Shown here: one piece after another, positions 36,501 to 46,077 of the stretch
How the letters are laid out: every line of letters starts with the position of its first letter
How positions within the stretch are numbered: position 1 is the stretch's first letter
Assembly (NCBI GenBank): GCA_032209605.1
Contig: JASFXZ010000001.1
Span: 17,440,256 to 17,504,255, forward strand
Source of the DNA: Mactromeris polynyma
Taxonomy: Eukaryota > Mollusca > Bivalvia > Venerida > Mactridae
Length of the DNA stretch: 64,000 nucleotides
Reading direction: 5' to 3'
Position numbers and translations under genes: made by a program
The notes under the pieces: model-generated
Database searches by the model: none
The model's input: only the letters and a program-made list of their open reading frames with translations
What the model was told of the DNA's origin: nothing

Positions 36501-39500
36501 AAGCCTATTATTGGTAAGTAATGAAATTTTCCGAAGATTTAACAGCTATGTCAACAAAAAATGTTTCAAAACTGCGGATACCCCTCGAAAATAAAACATA
36601 ATTGTCATGTAATTTTGATCGAATTGATTAAATTCGTAATAATTAAGATTTTTTTCCAAATGAAACTGGTATCAAAAGTGGCCGTTTTCATAGCAGTAGC
36701 CTATTTTTGATGATATTTTACATTTTACGTTTTCTGTCAAATGCGGAGTCATACGGGATATCGTCATTTTCCCGTAGCACTTTTTATATAGGGGCCGATT
36801 GAAATTTGGTCGGGACGATTTTATGCATATAAAATCAACTATTTCACCAAAGACCTAAATACCATTTAGGTCTTTGATTTCACCAATAAATCTTATGACA
36901 CATTAATAAATAATCAATTATGGTACAGTTGCAACAAAAAAACATGAATAAAACACTCGCCTTGATAATGTTTGGACTAAATCTGGACATAAAACAAATT
37001 GATACGATCTGTTTTGTACGTTCCCAAAGATGTAGCTACGATACATAATCAATTCTCATTATGATTAAGGGTGATTAGATAACGACAGAGATTGATCTGT
37101 CTAATACCAGTAAGGTTTCTTGCTTGACAATTCAATCACGACAAGTCACTGTATGGATAGCATCATATCGCCAGATCACGAAAATACTCTTCGGATCATC
37201 GGTTGTAATAATGCAATCTAATTATACAATTAAATGCTAGTTGTCGTGGGTTTTAAGTAGCGTTTATATAGTGCGATTTTATTAACCGCGAACGTATGAA
37301 TATATTGCCAGGACCATTACATTTCAAAATAGGTGTAATGAATTGTTCGTGTGTGGTTGTGCTTTGATAGAAAAGTAATCCAAACAGAATTTATAGTTTT
37401 AAGCACGAGATCATTTCCTTACCTAAATTAGCATGGACCGGTCCAGATATGTAATGTCGTCACATTGGGCATTTGTCAGATGAACTAGTGTATATGTTAA
37501 GGACAAAAGAGTTACAGTTAAGTTTTTCAAGTTCTTTTACCTCACTTTATTACATTGTACGTCATTGTATGTCATGTTCTCTTTGTTTAGTGTTGTTGTT
37601 GTTTAATGTCATGTCATGTATAATCACTGAAAAGTGGAAATAAAGCGAACATGTATATAACTGAAGAATAAATATATGTTAATGCACCACAGCTTTAGAA
37701 TTCAGCTAACATCTTGTACATGTTTGATTTTAGATCAATGATTCCAAGCGTGTTATCATAGCAGTCGTCTAGATTGTACAGCAACTACTAAATCACTACA
37801 ACTACAGGAGCTTCCATGGTCGAGTGGCTATGGTCGCTGGCCTGACCCCGCCCATCCCTGCGGGTTCGAATCCAATGCGGGACGTAGAAATTTCGATGAG
37901 GATGTCTTCGAACTGACTTGCGTAATGTCGGTGATAATACCCAGGTGACCGCCTGCTGTCTCCATGAATCCTAGTATCACTATATGACTCTGGCTGTTAA
38001 TGTGACTTTAAGCCCCATTACAAAAACAAGAGTACAATTACAAGTTCTGAAACATTTCAGAATCACAGTCATCAGAGATTTTTGTTAAATGCTAGGCTGC
38101 AAGCCTCGGCATTTCGTTTAATTGCTCATTAATCATTTTTTTCTTCCGAATATAATTGATGCGTTTGGGATACCTTGGGATATCAAATGGATGATTTCAA
38201 GGCATAATTATGAAACAGTGGTTTCGTCATGAAACGTGTGAAAATGTTGTCAGATAGCCCGGATGTAACGATTGAGAAATTGGTTAATGTAAAAGTAAGA
38301 TAGGGTAGAACAAGGGAGCATATACTCACCAGTATATACTCGCCACGGGGTCTGATATAACTGAATCAAGAATTGGAGTGGAAAAGGAAATGAAACAACA
38401 GGCTCAGACAGAAATAACACTGAATATATTATATTTATTTCGGATGATACCGAGTATTTGGATAGAAGGTTGTCGAATGAACGAGGTTCGATTGTGTACC
38501 TAAAAAACCATCAATACGTACCGCATTTTAGGTTAATGTAGAACACAGAATATTCAGGATCAAATGCTTATTAAAGGTCCTTCTTCATAAATACTAATTC
38601 TTATGGATAACCATTTTCACACACACAGTTATATTTAACAGCAGCTCAGATCACATGCTATTACAAAATGTATTATGTTAAGTTGCTGTGACATATTCTC
38701 CTTTTCTTGCAATAGGACGCAGACAGCATTCGACACTATCTTAACTTTCATGAGAGGATGTTACATGTATATGTATTAAACCTTTTTATTCACAGCGTCT
38801 GGAAGGTCCAGATCTTCAAATTCGATGGACGCTTATCGCTGTAATCAGGCTTAAAACGAAGTGATAGCACAACGCATGTGACTACATCTGAATTCAACAC
38901 AATCATTGATTGTTGATAAAAATTTCATTTCGAAATAAAACATTTAAGGAGTAAATATATTTATATGGATGATGAAAATAACTATAATTTGATTATTTAA
39001 CGGTAATTCCATTTAAAATGTGTTTGTATTACAAAAATAGCAAGACGAGAAATATTTTAATTCAGTGATTTTTGAGGCTCTATAGCGTCTCTTTGCTATC
39101 TTCGTAAACAGTACTCGAAGTGCCTCCATATTCATCGTCTCAAGAACATAGTACATGTAAAGTCCTCTGTTTTTTACAGATTTGATGAGTATGATACGGG
39201 CTGATTTGTCAGGGATATATCAATTATGGAATGGTGGGAGTCTTGTTATAAACGGCTTTTCTGGATAATTTGTGTCTTTTACTCGAATAGTCGCGTATTA
39301 ATTTCTAATACGATAATACGGAAAACGTGCAGTATTATCTTGCAAGCGCCTCCTAGGACCGTCAGTCCTTTGATTTGTAATGGGTTTATGTATGCATTGT
39401 GTTTTAAAAATATCAAACAATATCAAAATAGTATGACAGATCTCAAACTACTCAATCATCTGCTAAAACTTTCCAAAAATGTTGAATTATGTGATAAAAG

Positions 39501-41709
39501 ATGAATTCAGACACAATATATTGTACAGTAGGTAATTTCAAGACATCTCAGACATACTGTCTGCCATAAATCTCTCAATCAGTTGAGGTTTAGATGTTTA
39601 CAGCGACCAATCAAAATGGCAAACCTCAGTCATAAACAATGATTACTGGTATTCAACACGACTTGAGGACACATCACACTTTTTTCGGATTTTTTCCTGA
39701 TTTTTTTACTCATTCGTAGACCACGACAAAACTATGCGGGAACGTACGGTGGCATACAGTTGACATGTGTGAAATTCTTTTTATCTCGTTTCTACGACTT
39801 ATTATGTCGTGGGAACGAGTAAGTAAGTCGTGGCCACGAGATAACTATGTCGTGAGAACGAGATGGTTAAGTCGATGCCACGACATTCAAAGTCGTGAGA
39901 ATGAGTGAGTAAGTCGTGGTAATTGCACACAAGTCGCCTCTTTGCAACGTCGGAACGCCTTTTAGATATCGGTATTTGTTTTAAAAAGATGAGTTTACTT
40001 TCTTGCAATCGCCATCAATATGGCTCCCTGTACTACAGCAGATTTGACTATAAGCATAGTTTGGTAGCACAGAAATGAACAGGTAGTGATTAGGTCCATT
40101 GTTTGTGAAAATGCCCAGTTTTTACATGGAAACGCATTTTAAAGAATTCTGCCAATGTGTAAATAATAATTACCTAGATTCTGTACATTTAATTTTTGAT
40201 ATTTATTAACATCGAACAGGTCAGGAGTATAATCTCATTTAATATTTCATCTTAAATTTTCTTTTGCCTAGAAACTCAATTTCCAAAGATGCCATGTGAA
40301 AGGTGTGACACCTTGTTCAATATTTTCTGTCTGAGATATCAAATTTCGGACTACCTCTATTTAGTTGAGACTTAGTACCCCATTGTTAGATACTTTCCGT
40401 TCCAAAAATGTCAAATGCACGTCAAGCTTTGCTACTAACAGCGAACTCAGGTTAGTGCCACAATGAATACCGTGATACGACATGCGACTTGACACACGAT
40501 ATTTACTGCGACATTTCGTGCTACAGACGCGAAACACGATAGTGCGATAACACGGCATTCCTGTGTTCAATTGTCGTTCGTCTCTTCGAGTGTCGCGTTC
40601 GAATTTCGTGTGACGGTCGTGTGTCGCTTCGTATATCGTGTGTCGCGGTCCAAGAGCGACACACGACATTCCTTGCGGTACTAACCGGATTCCGTTACTA
40701 ACTGTCGTATTTCACATTCAGTAATTTATACCATGGAACATACTATTTCATTCTGCCTGAGAGACATGAAATGTACCACTCAGTAACCCGGGTAATAGCC
40801 GAGGTCATCACTGTAAGGCGATTGTGGCGATCACGCCATTTGTTATATTACAACTGCATCAGCAAACAAATAAAATACAAGCGTGTATACACACGACAAT
40901 GTGGCGTCCTTTATGGTATATAAGATAAGGTATCACTCATGTTGATGCATACTATACTGCAAATTTGTCATCACGTGATACACGCAAGACGTTAAAGCAC
41001 CAATATTTGGAATATACTCGATACTTCGGAATTAAATACTGGTGAATGAATGGAAATAAATCATCGTCTTATTTCAAGAACCATGTAACACAATTTGTTG
41101 GCTGTTTTGGGTATTTTGTATCGTTGAAACCGTCTTTCCAATCTCTTTCTATCTGTAATATTGTTCTGGAATGTACATAACTTAAATAAAATGCAATTCC
41201 GTAACCCCATTTGTAACCATTATCTCAAGACGGTAACACTTTCTGTAAGTTCTTTTTCTCAAGCAGACCAAGAACAAGTTATGGGATTCTGGAAATAATG
41301 CGACGAAATTGAAGATTATGTACATGTATTATAAATAAAGGTTTTATAATAAGCAGCATACCTTTATGGGAACACATATCATCACCAAGAGGAGATCCGC
41401 TGTTGCCAAGCTTAAAAGAAACATATTTGTAACATTCTGCATTTTCTTATACTTTGCAACAGAAAATATGACAAGACTGTTTCCCAGCAAACCAAGAATC
41501 AAAGTTAATCCATACACAATAGATACCGGAACCAGCTGATCTAAAGGTATATTTCCAGGGTCCGCCTCGTAATCATAATCGTAAATGTACGAGTAGTAAG
41601 CTTCGTCGTATAAATCCCTCGTTGGCGGGGCCGTTTTTAAGAAGGTGGTAGAATTATTCCTTGCTATGAAATAACTGTCGTAATGTCCTTGTGTAATATT
41701 TACTTCCAT
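21521..41709 (-). CDS. Class A (rhodopsin-like) peptide G-protein-coupled receptor
   Basis: Six coding exons join in perfect phase to 450 aa: 41709-41362, 30599-30478, 25138-25015, 24698-24493, 22526-22499, 22045-21521. The N-terminus (about 57 aa) is acidic/tyrosine-rich with two N-glycosylation sites. TM1 carries GLLGNSLVIF, TM2 LATADLL, TM3 CKLVHYVQNVSILCSVMNLT ending in SLERYYAIIHPIRAK (ERY in place of DRY). TM4 is IIWIASLFMASPILVG; ECL2 has the disulphide Cys in YWCK. TM5 is VYMFLIILVIPLCLMGFAYT, TM6 FMICWGPI, TM7 NSCTNPVVYAF, followed by a C-tail of about 105 aa. A 28-nt micro-exon encodes part of loop 3. The receptor resembles the bilaterian neuropeptide receptors (QRFP/CCK/trissin-like region of the tree); the ligand is unknown. 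Intron 1 is 10.8 kb. Confidence 0.92.
22569..22661. repeat. 42-bp direct repeat, two full units plus a part
   Basis: Unit contains ACATGTGTATACCCAACTAT then GGATACGCCTTAATATAACC. It starts 43 bases upstream of the GPCR loop-3 micro-exon acceptor. The two full units are almost identical, so the duplication is recent. Confidence 0.8.
22840..22980. repeat. Short-motif cluster GAATTC..GTGACGAATTCACGAC
   Basis: GAATTCGTGACGAATTCACGA and related words (ATTCACGACT, GACGAATTCAT) recur within 100 bases as overlapping inverted and direct copies. Related but weaker words occur at 46736-46880. Probably the core of a small palindromic repeat. Confidence 0.4.
25464..25686. mobile_element. MITE with long TIRs (family M2), copy 2
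   Basis: Same order as the 16081 copy: TGAGCGCC, TTTCCAAACTCTTCTCTAAG, CAGAAAACGTTACATGTGA, ACTGACAGTAAGCAATG, GAAGTGACCATATGGAG, then the inverted right arm ending AGCAGCTC. Its CRE octamers have decayed to GACGTTA and TGATGTCAA. It lies in GPCR intron 2. Confidence 0.8.
26864..27252 (+). mobile_element. Dispersed repeat D1, copy D (near full length)
   Basis: Runs from TTTACTGGCAGTTCCAGGGC through CCCTTTCCCCTGTGCAATTC and CTTGACTTGTCCTGTGACC to GTATGTGGCGATCCCTGTAG. With copies A and F it fixes both ends of the family at about 370-390 bp. GPCR intron 2. Confidence 0.8.
27729..28145. mobile_element. MITE family M3, copy 1
   Basis: Matches 35742-36182 over its whole length. Shared words in order: GTCACAAAGGATCAACTGAT, CATTTTCATGAAG, CTTTTTCCAGTACTTCT, CTGAAACTGAT, TTTGAATTTAATGTCTCAAA, TATTTGATATTGATCCTGAT. 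The right terminus is eroded. GPCR intron 2. Confidence 0.75.
28308..28445 (+). mobile_element. SINE with tRNA-like head and V-type body
   Basis: Head: ATTGGTAGAGTGTTCGCTTT then GCATGCGGAAGGTGG (A box and anticodon-arm region), with a decayed B box (GGCGTCGAGGC). The body GCGTCATACCAAAGACGTGA then GGCGCTCTTGCTTGGC resembles the central domain of bivalve V-type SINEs as I recall them. The tRNA part no longer folds fully. Confidence 0.6.
29556..29665 (+). mobile_element. Dispersed repeat D1 3' end, tandemly duplicated (copy E)
   Basis: GGCACTGTCTTATGTATGTG plus GCGTTCCCTGTAGC occurs at 29559 and again at 29611, the second unit preceded by CCGGAGGTCTGTGTGGGG. The first unit therefore ends exactly where the second copy's upstream block starts, a truncated tandem repeat of the terminus. 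GPCR intron 2. Confidence 0.75.
30952..31192. repeat. 18-bp direct repeat bracketing a tRNA-like gene
   Basis: CGATTTTTCGTGTTCCTC occurs at 30957-30974 and 31175-31192, each preceded by ATTG and two or so further bases. The tRNA-like gene at 31098-31169 ends immediately before the second copy. Such long identical flanks look like a target-site duplication from retroposition, or a local duplication of the tRNA 3' flank. Confidence 0.7.
31098..31169 (+). tRNA. tRNA-like gene, predicted anticodon GGC (Ala)
   Basis: 72 bases fold as a cloverleaf. D stem GTGT/GCAT with loop AGTGGTTA; anticodon stem ACGGA/TCCGT (perfect); T stem CCGGG/CCCGG (perfect) around TTCGAAT. A and B boxes (TGGTGTAGTGG, GGTTCGAATCC) are intact. 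The 7-nt anticodon loop CCGGCAA gives GGC but has C where U33 is universal. The acceptor stem has one mismatch (2-71) and a G-U at its base. It lacks the G3-U70 pair that identifies alanine tRNA. So it may be a recent tRNA pseudogene or SINE source rather than a working alanine tRNA. GPCR intron 1. Confidence 0.6.
31193..33572. other. Part of GPCR intron 1, nothing recognised
   Basis: AT-rich intron sequence. The 95-aa ORF at 32785-33072 (+) has no family resemblance and a low-complexity Asn/Ile/Lys composition expected of AT-rich DNA. Confidence 0.4.
33573..33727. mobile_element. Short TIR element with TA flanks (pogo-like, family M4)
   Basis: Starts CAGTCAGACCTC and ends GTGATCCGACTG (inverted CAGTCGGATCAC), with TA on both sides and 155 bp long. 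The interior has repeated TTCGAAAT-type words. A single copy in this window; terminus and TA target suggest Tc1/pogo type. Confidence 0.55.
34133..34696 (+). repeat. 58-bp minisatellite, ten units
   Basis: Nine occurrences of TTTAACGTGATAACCACATA stand exactly 58 bases apart from 34185 to 34649 with no indel; a tenth leading unit starts at 34133. Within each unit CACATA.. TCTAG .. ATTATGTAGTGTAGTTAAC forms an imperfect hairpin with GTTAACCACATAAT. Units fall into two types: TCTAGTTGAT/TCTAGTTAAT (1-5, 10) and TCTAGATAAT (6-9). The array sits in GPCR intron 1. Confidence 0.95.
34697..35599. other. Part of GPCR intron 1, nothing recognised
   Basis: No coding, RNA or repeat signal that I can support. 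Confidence 0.4.
35600..35724. mobile_element. MITE family M2, half copy (copy 3, inverted)
   Basis: Reads as the reverse of the left half of the 16081 element: CCATATGGGGCATTTGCTTA, TGGTGACGTCGCAAGTGACG, AATGACGTCTTTTAAAGAAG, GGTTGGAAATC, then GCCGCGCTCA. It ends 17 bases before an M3 element begins. Confidence 0.75.
35742..36182. mobile_element. MITE family M3, copy 2 (intact ends)
   Basis: 441 bp. The left end CAGGACCCGTGTTCACAAAG and the right end (inverted) CAGGCCCCCTGTTCACAAAG are about 26-bp TIRs. Next inside are GATCAACTGATCTGG and, at the right, GATATTGATCCTGATCCTG. CAGG termini suggest hAT; no clear 8-bp target duplication is seen. The sister copy is at 27729. GPCR intron 1. Confidence 0.8.
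36848..36876. repeat. Perfect 13-bp inverted repeat, 3-nt loop
   Basis: CAAAGACCTAAAT, ACC, ATTTAGGTCTTTG. A compact hairpin in GPCR intron 1. ATTTAGGTCTTTGG also occurs alone near 12695. Confidence 0.8.
37809..38035 (+). mobile_element. tRNA-derived SINE, near full length
   Basis: A box TGGTCGAGTGG (about 37818) and B box GGGTTCGAATCC (37862-37873) are correctly spaced. The body has AGGATGTCTTCGAACTGACT, GTGACCGCCTGCTGTCTC and the tail GGCTGTTAATGTGACTTTAA then CCCCATTACAAAAACAAG. It shares body and tail with 15306-15490. GPCR intron 1. Confidence 0.75.
38036..39779. other. Part of GPCR intron 1, nothing recognised
   Basis: No supported feature; a 92-aa ORF at 39226-39504 (+) has no family resemblance. 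Confidence 0.4.
39780..39925. repeat. Degenerate tandem repeat of AAGTCGTGG/GAGAACGAG words
   Basis: Four loose units of about 33-42 bases, each with (A)TGTCGTG(G/A)GAACGAG and TAAGTCGTGGCCACGAG or a close variant. GTGGCCAC is itself a palindrome, so units fold back on each other. GPCR intron 1. Confidence 0.7.
40455..40680. repeat. CG-rich cluster of ACACGA / TGTCGC words in both orientations
   Basis: The words CGACACACGA, ACACGATA, GTGTCGC and TCGTGTG recur some ten times in about 200 bases, on both strands; CGACTTGACACACGATATTT near the left and ATATCGTGTGTCGCGGTCC near the right pair as a foldback. CpG frequency stands out from the AT-rich surroundings. GPCR intron 1, 700 bases from exon 1. 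Confidence 0.6.
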
Positions 41710-43892
41710 GTTTAGATCACGTGTAATTAGTTCAGGTTTATATCTGTGAACTACAGTTTGTATTACTGTTATATTTGTTAATTAAGATTTCTTTATTTTG
41801 ATACCGTAAAAGTTCTAAATATTGTTGTCAACATTTAACAGGATGACAAAAATCGTTGAATATTTATTTATACAAAGAAGTATTAGAAATATTGACTTAT
41901 AATTCAATGTATACAATTATCCAAACATTATGCATGAAAGAGACGATACAATGCGTCGTTGTTTAGACATTTCAGCACATATATCCTCCTGTTTTACACA
42001 GATTTAATCCCTCATTTGCAAAAAAAATCAAACAATGTGAGTGATAACATGCGACTCCAATTCTGTATACTCCTGGAGTCGTTTCACCCCTATTTATATG
42101 CTAGGCTCACAGCGTTGATAGAACATGTCTAAGAATCGATTTGTCCTTCCTTTGGTCTCATTATTTCGTTTATTCCATAGGTTTCGCAAAATGAACGGAT
42201 TGAGTCCAGATTTAGAGTTTCTTGACGAGCATTTAGTAAGAAGACGTGTCACTCTCTTGACTGTCCTACGGTCGACTAGACACTGTGTGCTGGATTCTGT
42301 TCATTCCTAAGCAGTAATCATCATTACAATATTAGATTGATTTATTTATTTAAGTCTCGCCAATGTACAGTCATATAATATAATACAAACTATAAGAATA
42401 AAAGTACATTGCCACTCCATTCTGGAGTTAAAAGAGACTATACAACAATCAATTTATACACACATGTACAAAATCAAACACATTAAAACTGAACATATAT
42501 TTGCTAATCTGGACCTAAAAGTTATTTTAAGACAATAATAAAACACTGAAATAGGAAAACTGCGGACACTAGTGCACACTGCTTCAACATGGTTGTATGC
42601 AATCTAACTTCACTATGGTCAGATCATAGCAAATCTGATTAGCAAAAATACTTTAGACTAGTAGAGACAAAATATTATATTTAGTAAAGACACATAGAAA
42701 CAATGGCATTATCCACATACTAACAGTGTTATGTGCAAGTTAAAAAAATGTATCTTTTGTGATATGAGAAAACAGGTTTTGGTACAAATTCTAACTAAAT
42801 CACAGTTGGAAAACAAAAAGAAAACTTCTCTTCGTCAGACATGACATTGAAATGTGATAAATACGAAAATGGCTTTTTCGAAAAGTGGCTCTCTTAAATC
42901 ATTATATGATACCATGCTTGTGTTACTCTTCCTCGCTATAAGTGACAGCTTTGTAATTATAGTTATATCTACTGATATCTAAGAGCTGATTTATGAATTA
43001 TGAAGAATGAAGTGTAACATACAAGTCCCTCGTGTCACTCGTAATATAGTCAAACGTTTTCCAGAGACATAATATAGAATTTAAACAAATATTAAGCATA
43101 GTCGCTTTAATGTATGGACGATGGCATTTCGAGAAAATGCACTCTAAAAAATTGGAAGGCCATACCTTTGCATTCGCATAATCGAATCGAGTTTACCATA
43201 CATTCTATATACTGGTAGATGTTTATTTCATCTTGTAAATTCTTCGATATTGTTTTGGAGTAATCAAATGTCGATGCGGAATTAGGTAAGTTGTATGTTG
43301 CTAAATTTCCACCGAAGTATCGCTTTTTGATTTGAATATTGTCGTTGCTACGACACACGAGTTACGAGAGCGTTGATAGAACGGACTTACGTTATTTTTT
43401 TATTTGTCGTAAGTTCTTGAGTTAAAATAAGACATGTCGTAGCTACGACATCTCGATAAAACGACCCCCAGGAGAAACATCTTTGAAGTTGCCTACCTAC
43501 AATGTATTGGCACAAACAATTTCGCCAGAAGAAGTCGTTACACATCTTCCAGAGCCTTTCAAGAAACCATGACCAAGTCACTTGGGACCGAGGATATAAA
43601 GCTTGATAGCCGAGCTCAAATTTCATTAATTTTGTGTTAAGACGGTTTATTTTGATCATGCTAAGATAAGTGAATTAATCAGCGCTGTGATGTTGGCTAT
43701 TAGTTGTTAATTGTTAGTTCGCGCATTCTCAGCTGTTATTTCAGAAGTTAATTCGAAAATACACAACTAGAAAATAGATTTGAGTTCGGATATGAACTCA
43801 CATCTAACTTTCGGCTTATTTTTCTTGAATTAACTGTCGAAATATCAACTATCAACTGTGAATTCCTGTATCGTAAGAGTGAATTCCTAACT
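41710..43892. other. GPCR 5' flank and intergenic stretch with a perfect palindrome
   Basis: Upstream of the GPCR start. Holds the 18-base perfect palindrome ATGTCGTAGCTACGACAT at 43434-43451, with related TCGTTGCTACGACA nearby at about 43345, the likely core of a small palindromic repeat. 42335-42500 resembles a LINE 3' tail on the minus strand (weak). No gene seen. Confidence 0.45.
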
Positions 43893-44492
43893 ATGCAAAC
43901 AAAGAAACTTCTGGTCTCTTCCCTTGTTCAATGTCACTTTGATTCTGCATCATCAGACTGTTTTAACAGTTTAACACAAGATTTAAAGAATAAATTGCAA
44001 GCCACACAAAATAAACTGGTGAGATTTGTATTGAACTTACATCCTAGACCACATATTGGCACAGAACATTTTTCCAATTTAAATTGGGTACCCGTAGAAA
44101 GTAGACTGAGTGAAATTACGCTATGTCTTGTACATAAAATCCATTCCCAACTTTCCCCTTCTTATTTAATGGATCAATTTACCCCCATCAGTGAAATCCA
44201 CAAATATCTGACCAGGTTCGGAGATAAGGCTGATGTTACCCCTGATGGAACACATTATTTAATGTCAGAATGTAAGAGATTTGCAATTCCTAAAGTCAAG
44301 GGTTTTGGAAAGAAATATTTAGCTTTCAATGGTTGTTGTCTTTGGAACAGCCTGCCACAACATGTGAGGGATGCCAAAAGTATTTCTTCTTTCAAATGGA
44401 AAGTAAAAAAAACACATTTTAAGCTCGTCTTAAATAATGTATTGTCTTTGCTTTTTATCAGTTTTATAAGTCGTAACCTAAAACCTTGTTAA
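43893..44492 (+). pseudogene. Non-LTR retrotransposon RT C-terminal fragment, intact 199-aa ORF
   Basis: The ORF has KLLVSSLVQCHFDSASSDCF then NKLQATQNKLVRFVLNLHPR, LNWVPVESRLSEITLCLVHK and GCCLWNSLPQHVRDAKSISS, the standard post-catalytic region of CR1/RTE-like LINE polymerases (the Q-x-x-Q-N-K-x-x-R helix and L-W-N-S-L-P). The RT core, endonuclease and promoter are missing, so it is a 5'-truncated copy. Because the remaining frame is open, the insertion is fairly young. The tail after the stop is A/T-rich (TTTATTTGTTTAGC). Confidence 0.88.
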
Positions 44493-46068
44493 ATTTTATT
44501 TGTTTAGCTTTTTCATCCATTATTCCTGTCAGAGATAACTTATTGTTTCATTGTTCATCGTTTTATCTGAAAATAGTTTGAGCATGGAGACTGATTTCAA
44601 GTTCTATTATCCCGGAACCGTATATCATATTCCTCATTTGGAACATCAACATGTTTGGAGATATTCATCTCTGAAGGATAACAATCAAAATATCCGAAAC
44701 CGTTATGAGGAGGTCACGAGGATTGACATATTCAATTATTCCATTTCATTTCTCCTCTGTACATATTTTAGTTTATTTTCATTTCAGAATGATCATTTAT
44801 AAAACCACAATCTGTTTTTTTGTGGTTTCTGCATTATAGATACTGCAAGATTTTTATACTGTCCCGCATTGTACAATTTCAATTTGCTTTGTGCGGAAGT
44901 CTGTATGCACAGAAAACATGAAATACTGAATTAGTATCTGGCAAAATGAGAGATGAACGATATGCACACCATTCAATGTATAATTACGTAATGTTATCTG
45001 AATATAATTAATATATTCCAGTCGTGCTTGTAGCAATAAACGTATTTTTATTTCGTTTCATGTTTGGATTCGTGTAAAATATTTGTTTGCCCACGTGATC
45101 CTTTTCTAGGTAATGACACTTATTATTTTATTTCAGTCTCATCTATGCACAGTACAACATAATAATGACATCTCTTCCAGCTATGCATTCGATTAACAAG
45201 TAAGAGCATCTGATCATGGGACCCCAATAACAATACTATTTATTTCATGAATGAGATTGCCGACTAGAAATTACAACTATGTATTATTTTCAATAACTCA
45301 CATGTGAAATAACAAATGATGGACATCACAACTGGGAAAGATTGTATGTCGTAGGTATATCATGTATTTCACCGATTATGTAGGACCGCATACACGTAAC
45401 GTTCTATTTCACATAATGCTCACTGGAGAGCAATACGGGATACATACACAATCTAAATAGAGCTTCCTAGGTTGGATAAAATCAAGACAGAAACTAAAAT
45501 TTGTAACCTGAAAACTACTGTGTCTTGACATGCTGCAGATTTTGGATGATTTTGTTGAGACTTTTTGTGTTTTCGGACATATATGGCGGATTGGAATAGT
45601 TTGAATGACTTTTGCATGTAGATAGACATCTTAGCGTTGTAATTATATTTGGGTTTGTTGATCTTTTCTGGTAAAGTTGATGAACTGTTTTGAAAATAGA
45701 AGGAGGTATCAAGAGGACGTTGTTTACCTTTATTTTTATTATAGTAAACAGGACATATAGAACATTAAAATAGTTTGTTTCAAGTCCATGTGGATTTACC
45801 CAAAACAACTGTCGGTATAATGTATATAAAGTGTTGAATATTAAAACAAAACGTCTTATTTTGTTAAGAACTGGTGATTACATTGGGTCGGATGTGTTCT
45901 TCTACTGATTCTATCCTTTGCATCTATTTAACCAAATTATAGTTATAAGCAACTTGAGATTTTCTGTTTATCTCCTCCTTCGATCAAAACGTAAGTTTCA
46001 CCCCTAACGAATAAACATTTGAACACTTAGCATAAAGGATAAAATATTCGTAAATTTCTGAATATCAC
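44493..46068. other. Intergenic, nothing recognised
   Basis: AT-rich stretch between the LINE fragment and the S51 gene's 3' end. Short ORFs on both strands look like noise. Confidence 0.4.
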
Positions 46069-46077
46069 CTTTATTTA
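46069..46077 (-). terminator. Poly(A) signal overlapping the S51 gene stop
   Basis: On the minus strand the end reads AGT TAA ATAAAGG, so an AATAAA hexamer begins inside the stop codon. FAM32A shows the same arrangement. If used, the 3' UTR would be about 20 nt. Confidence 0.5.

Noticed and set aside
41344..41361. Extension of GPCR exon 1 past the TM2 region (VCCLL)
   Set aside because: These codons read through the splice donor GTATGC; the TM3 exon at 30599-30478 continues the receptor in phase.
43893..44492. Independent host gene of 199 aa
   Set aside because: The sequence is the C-terminal end of a LINE polymerase; it has no introns and no conserved non-mobile domain.
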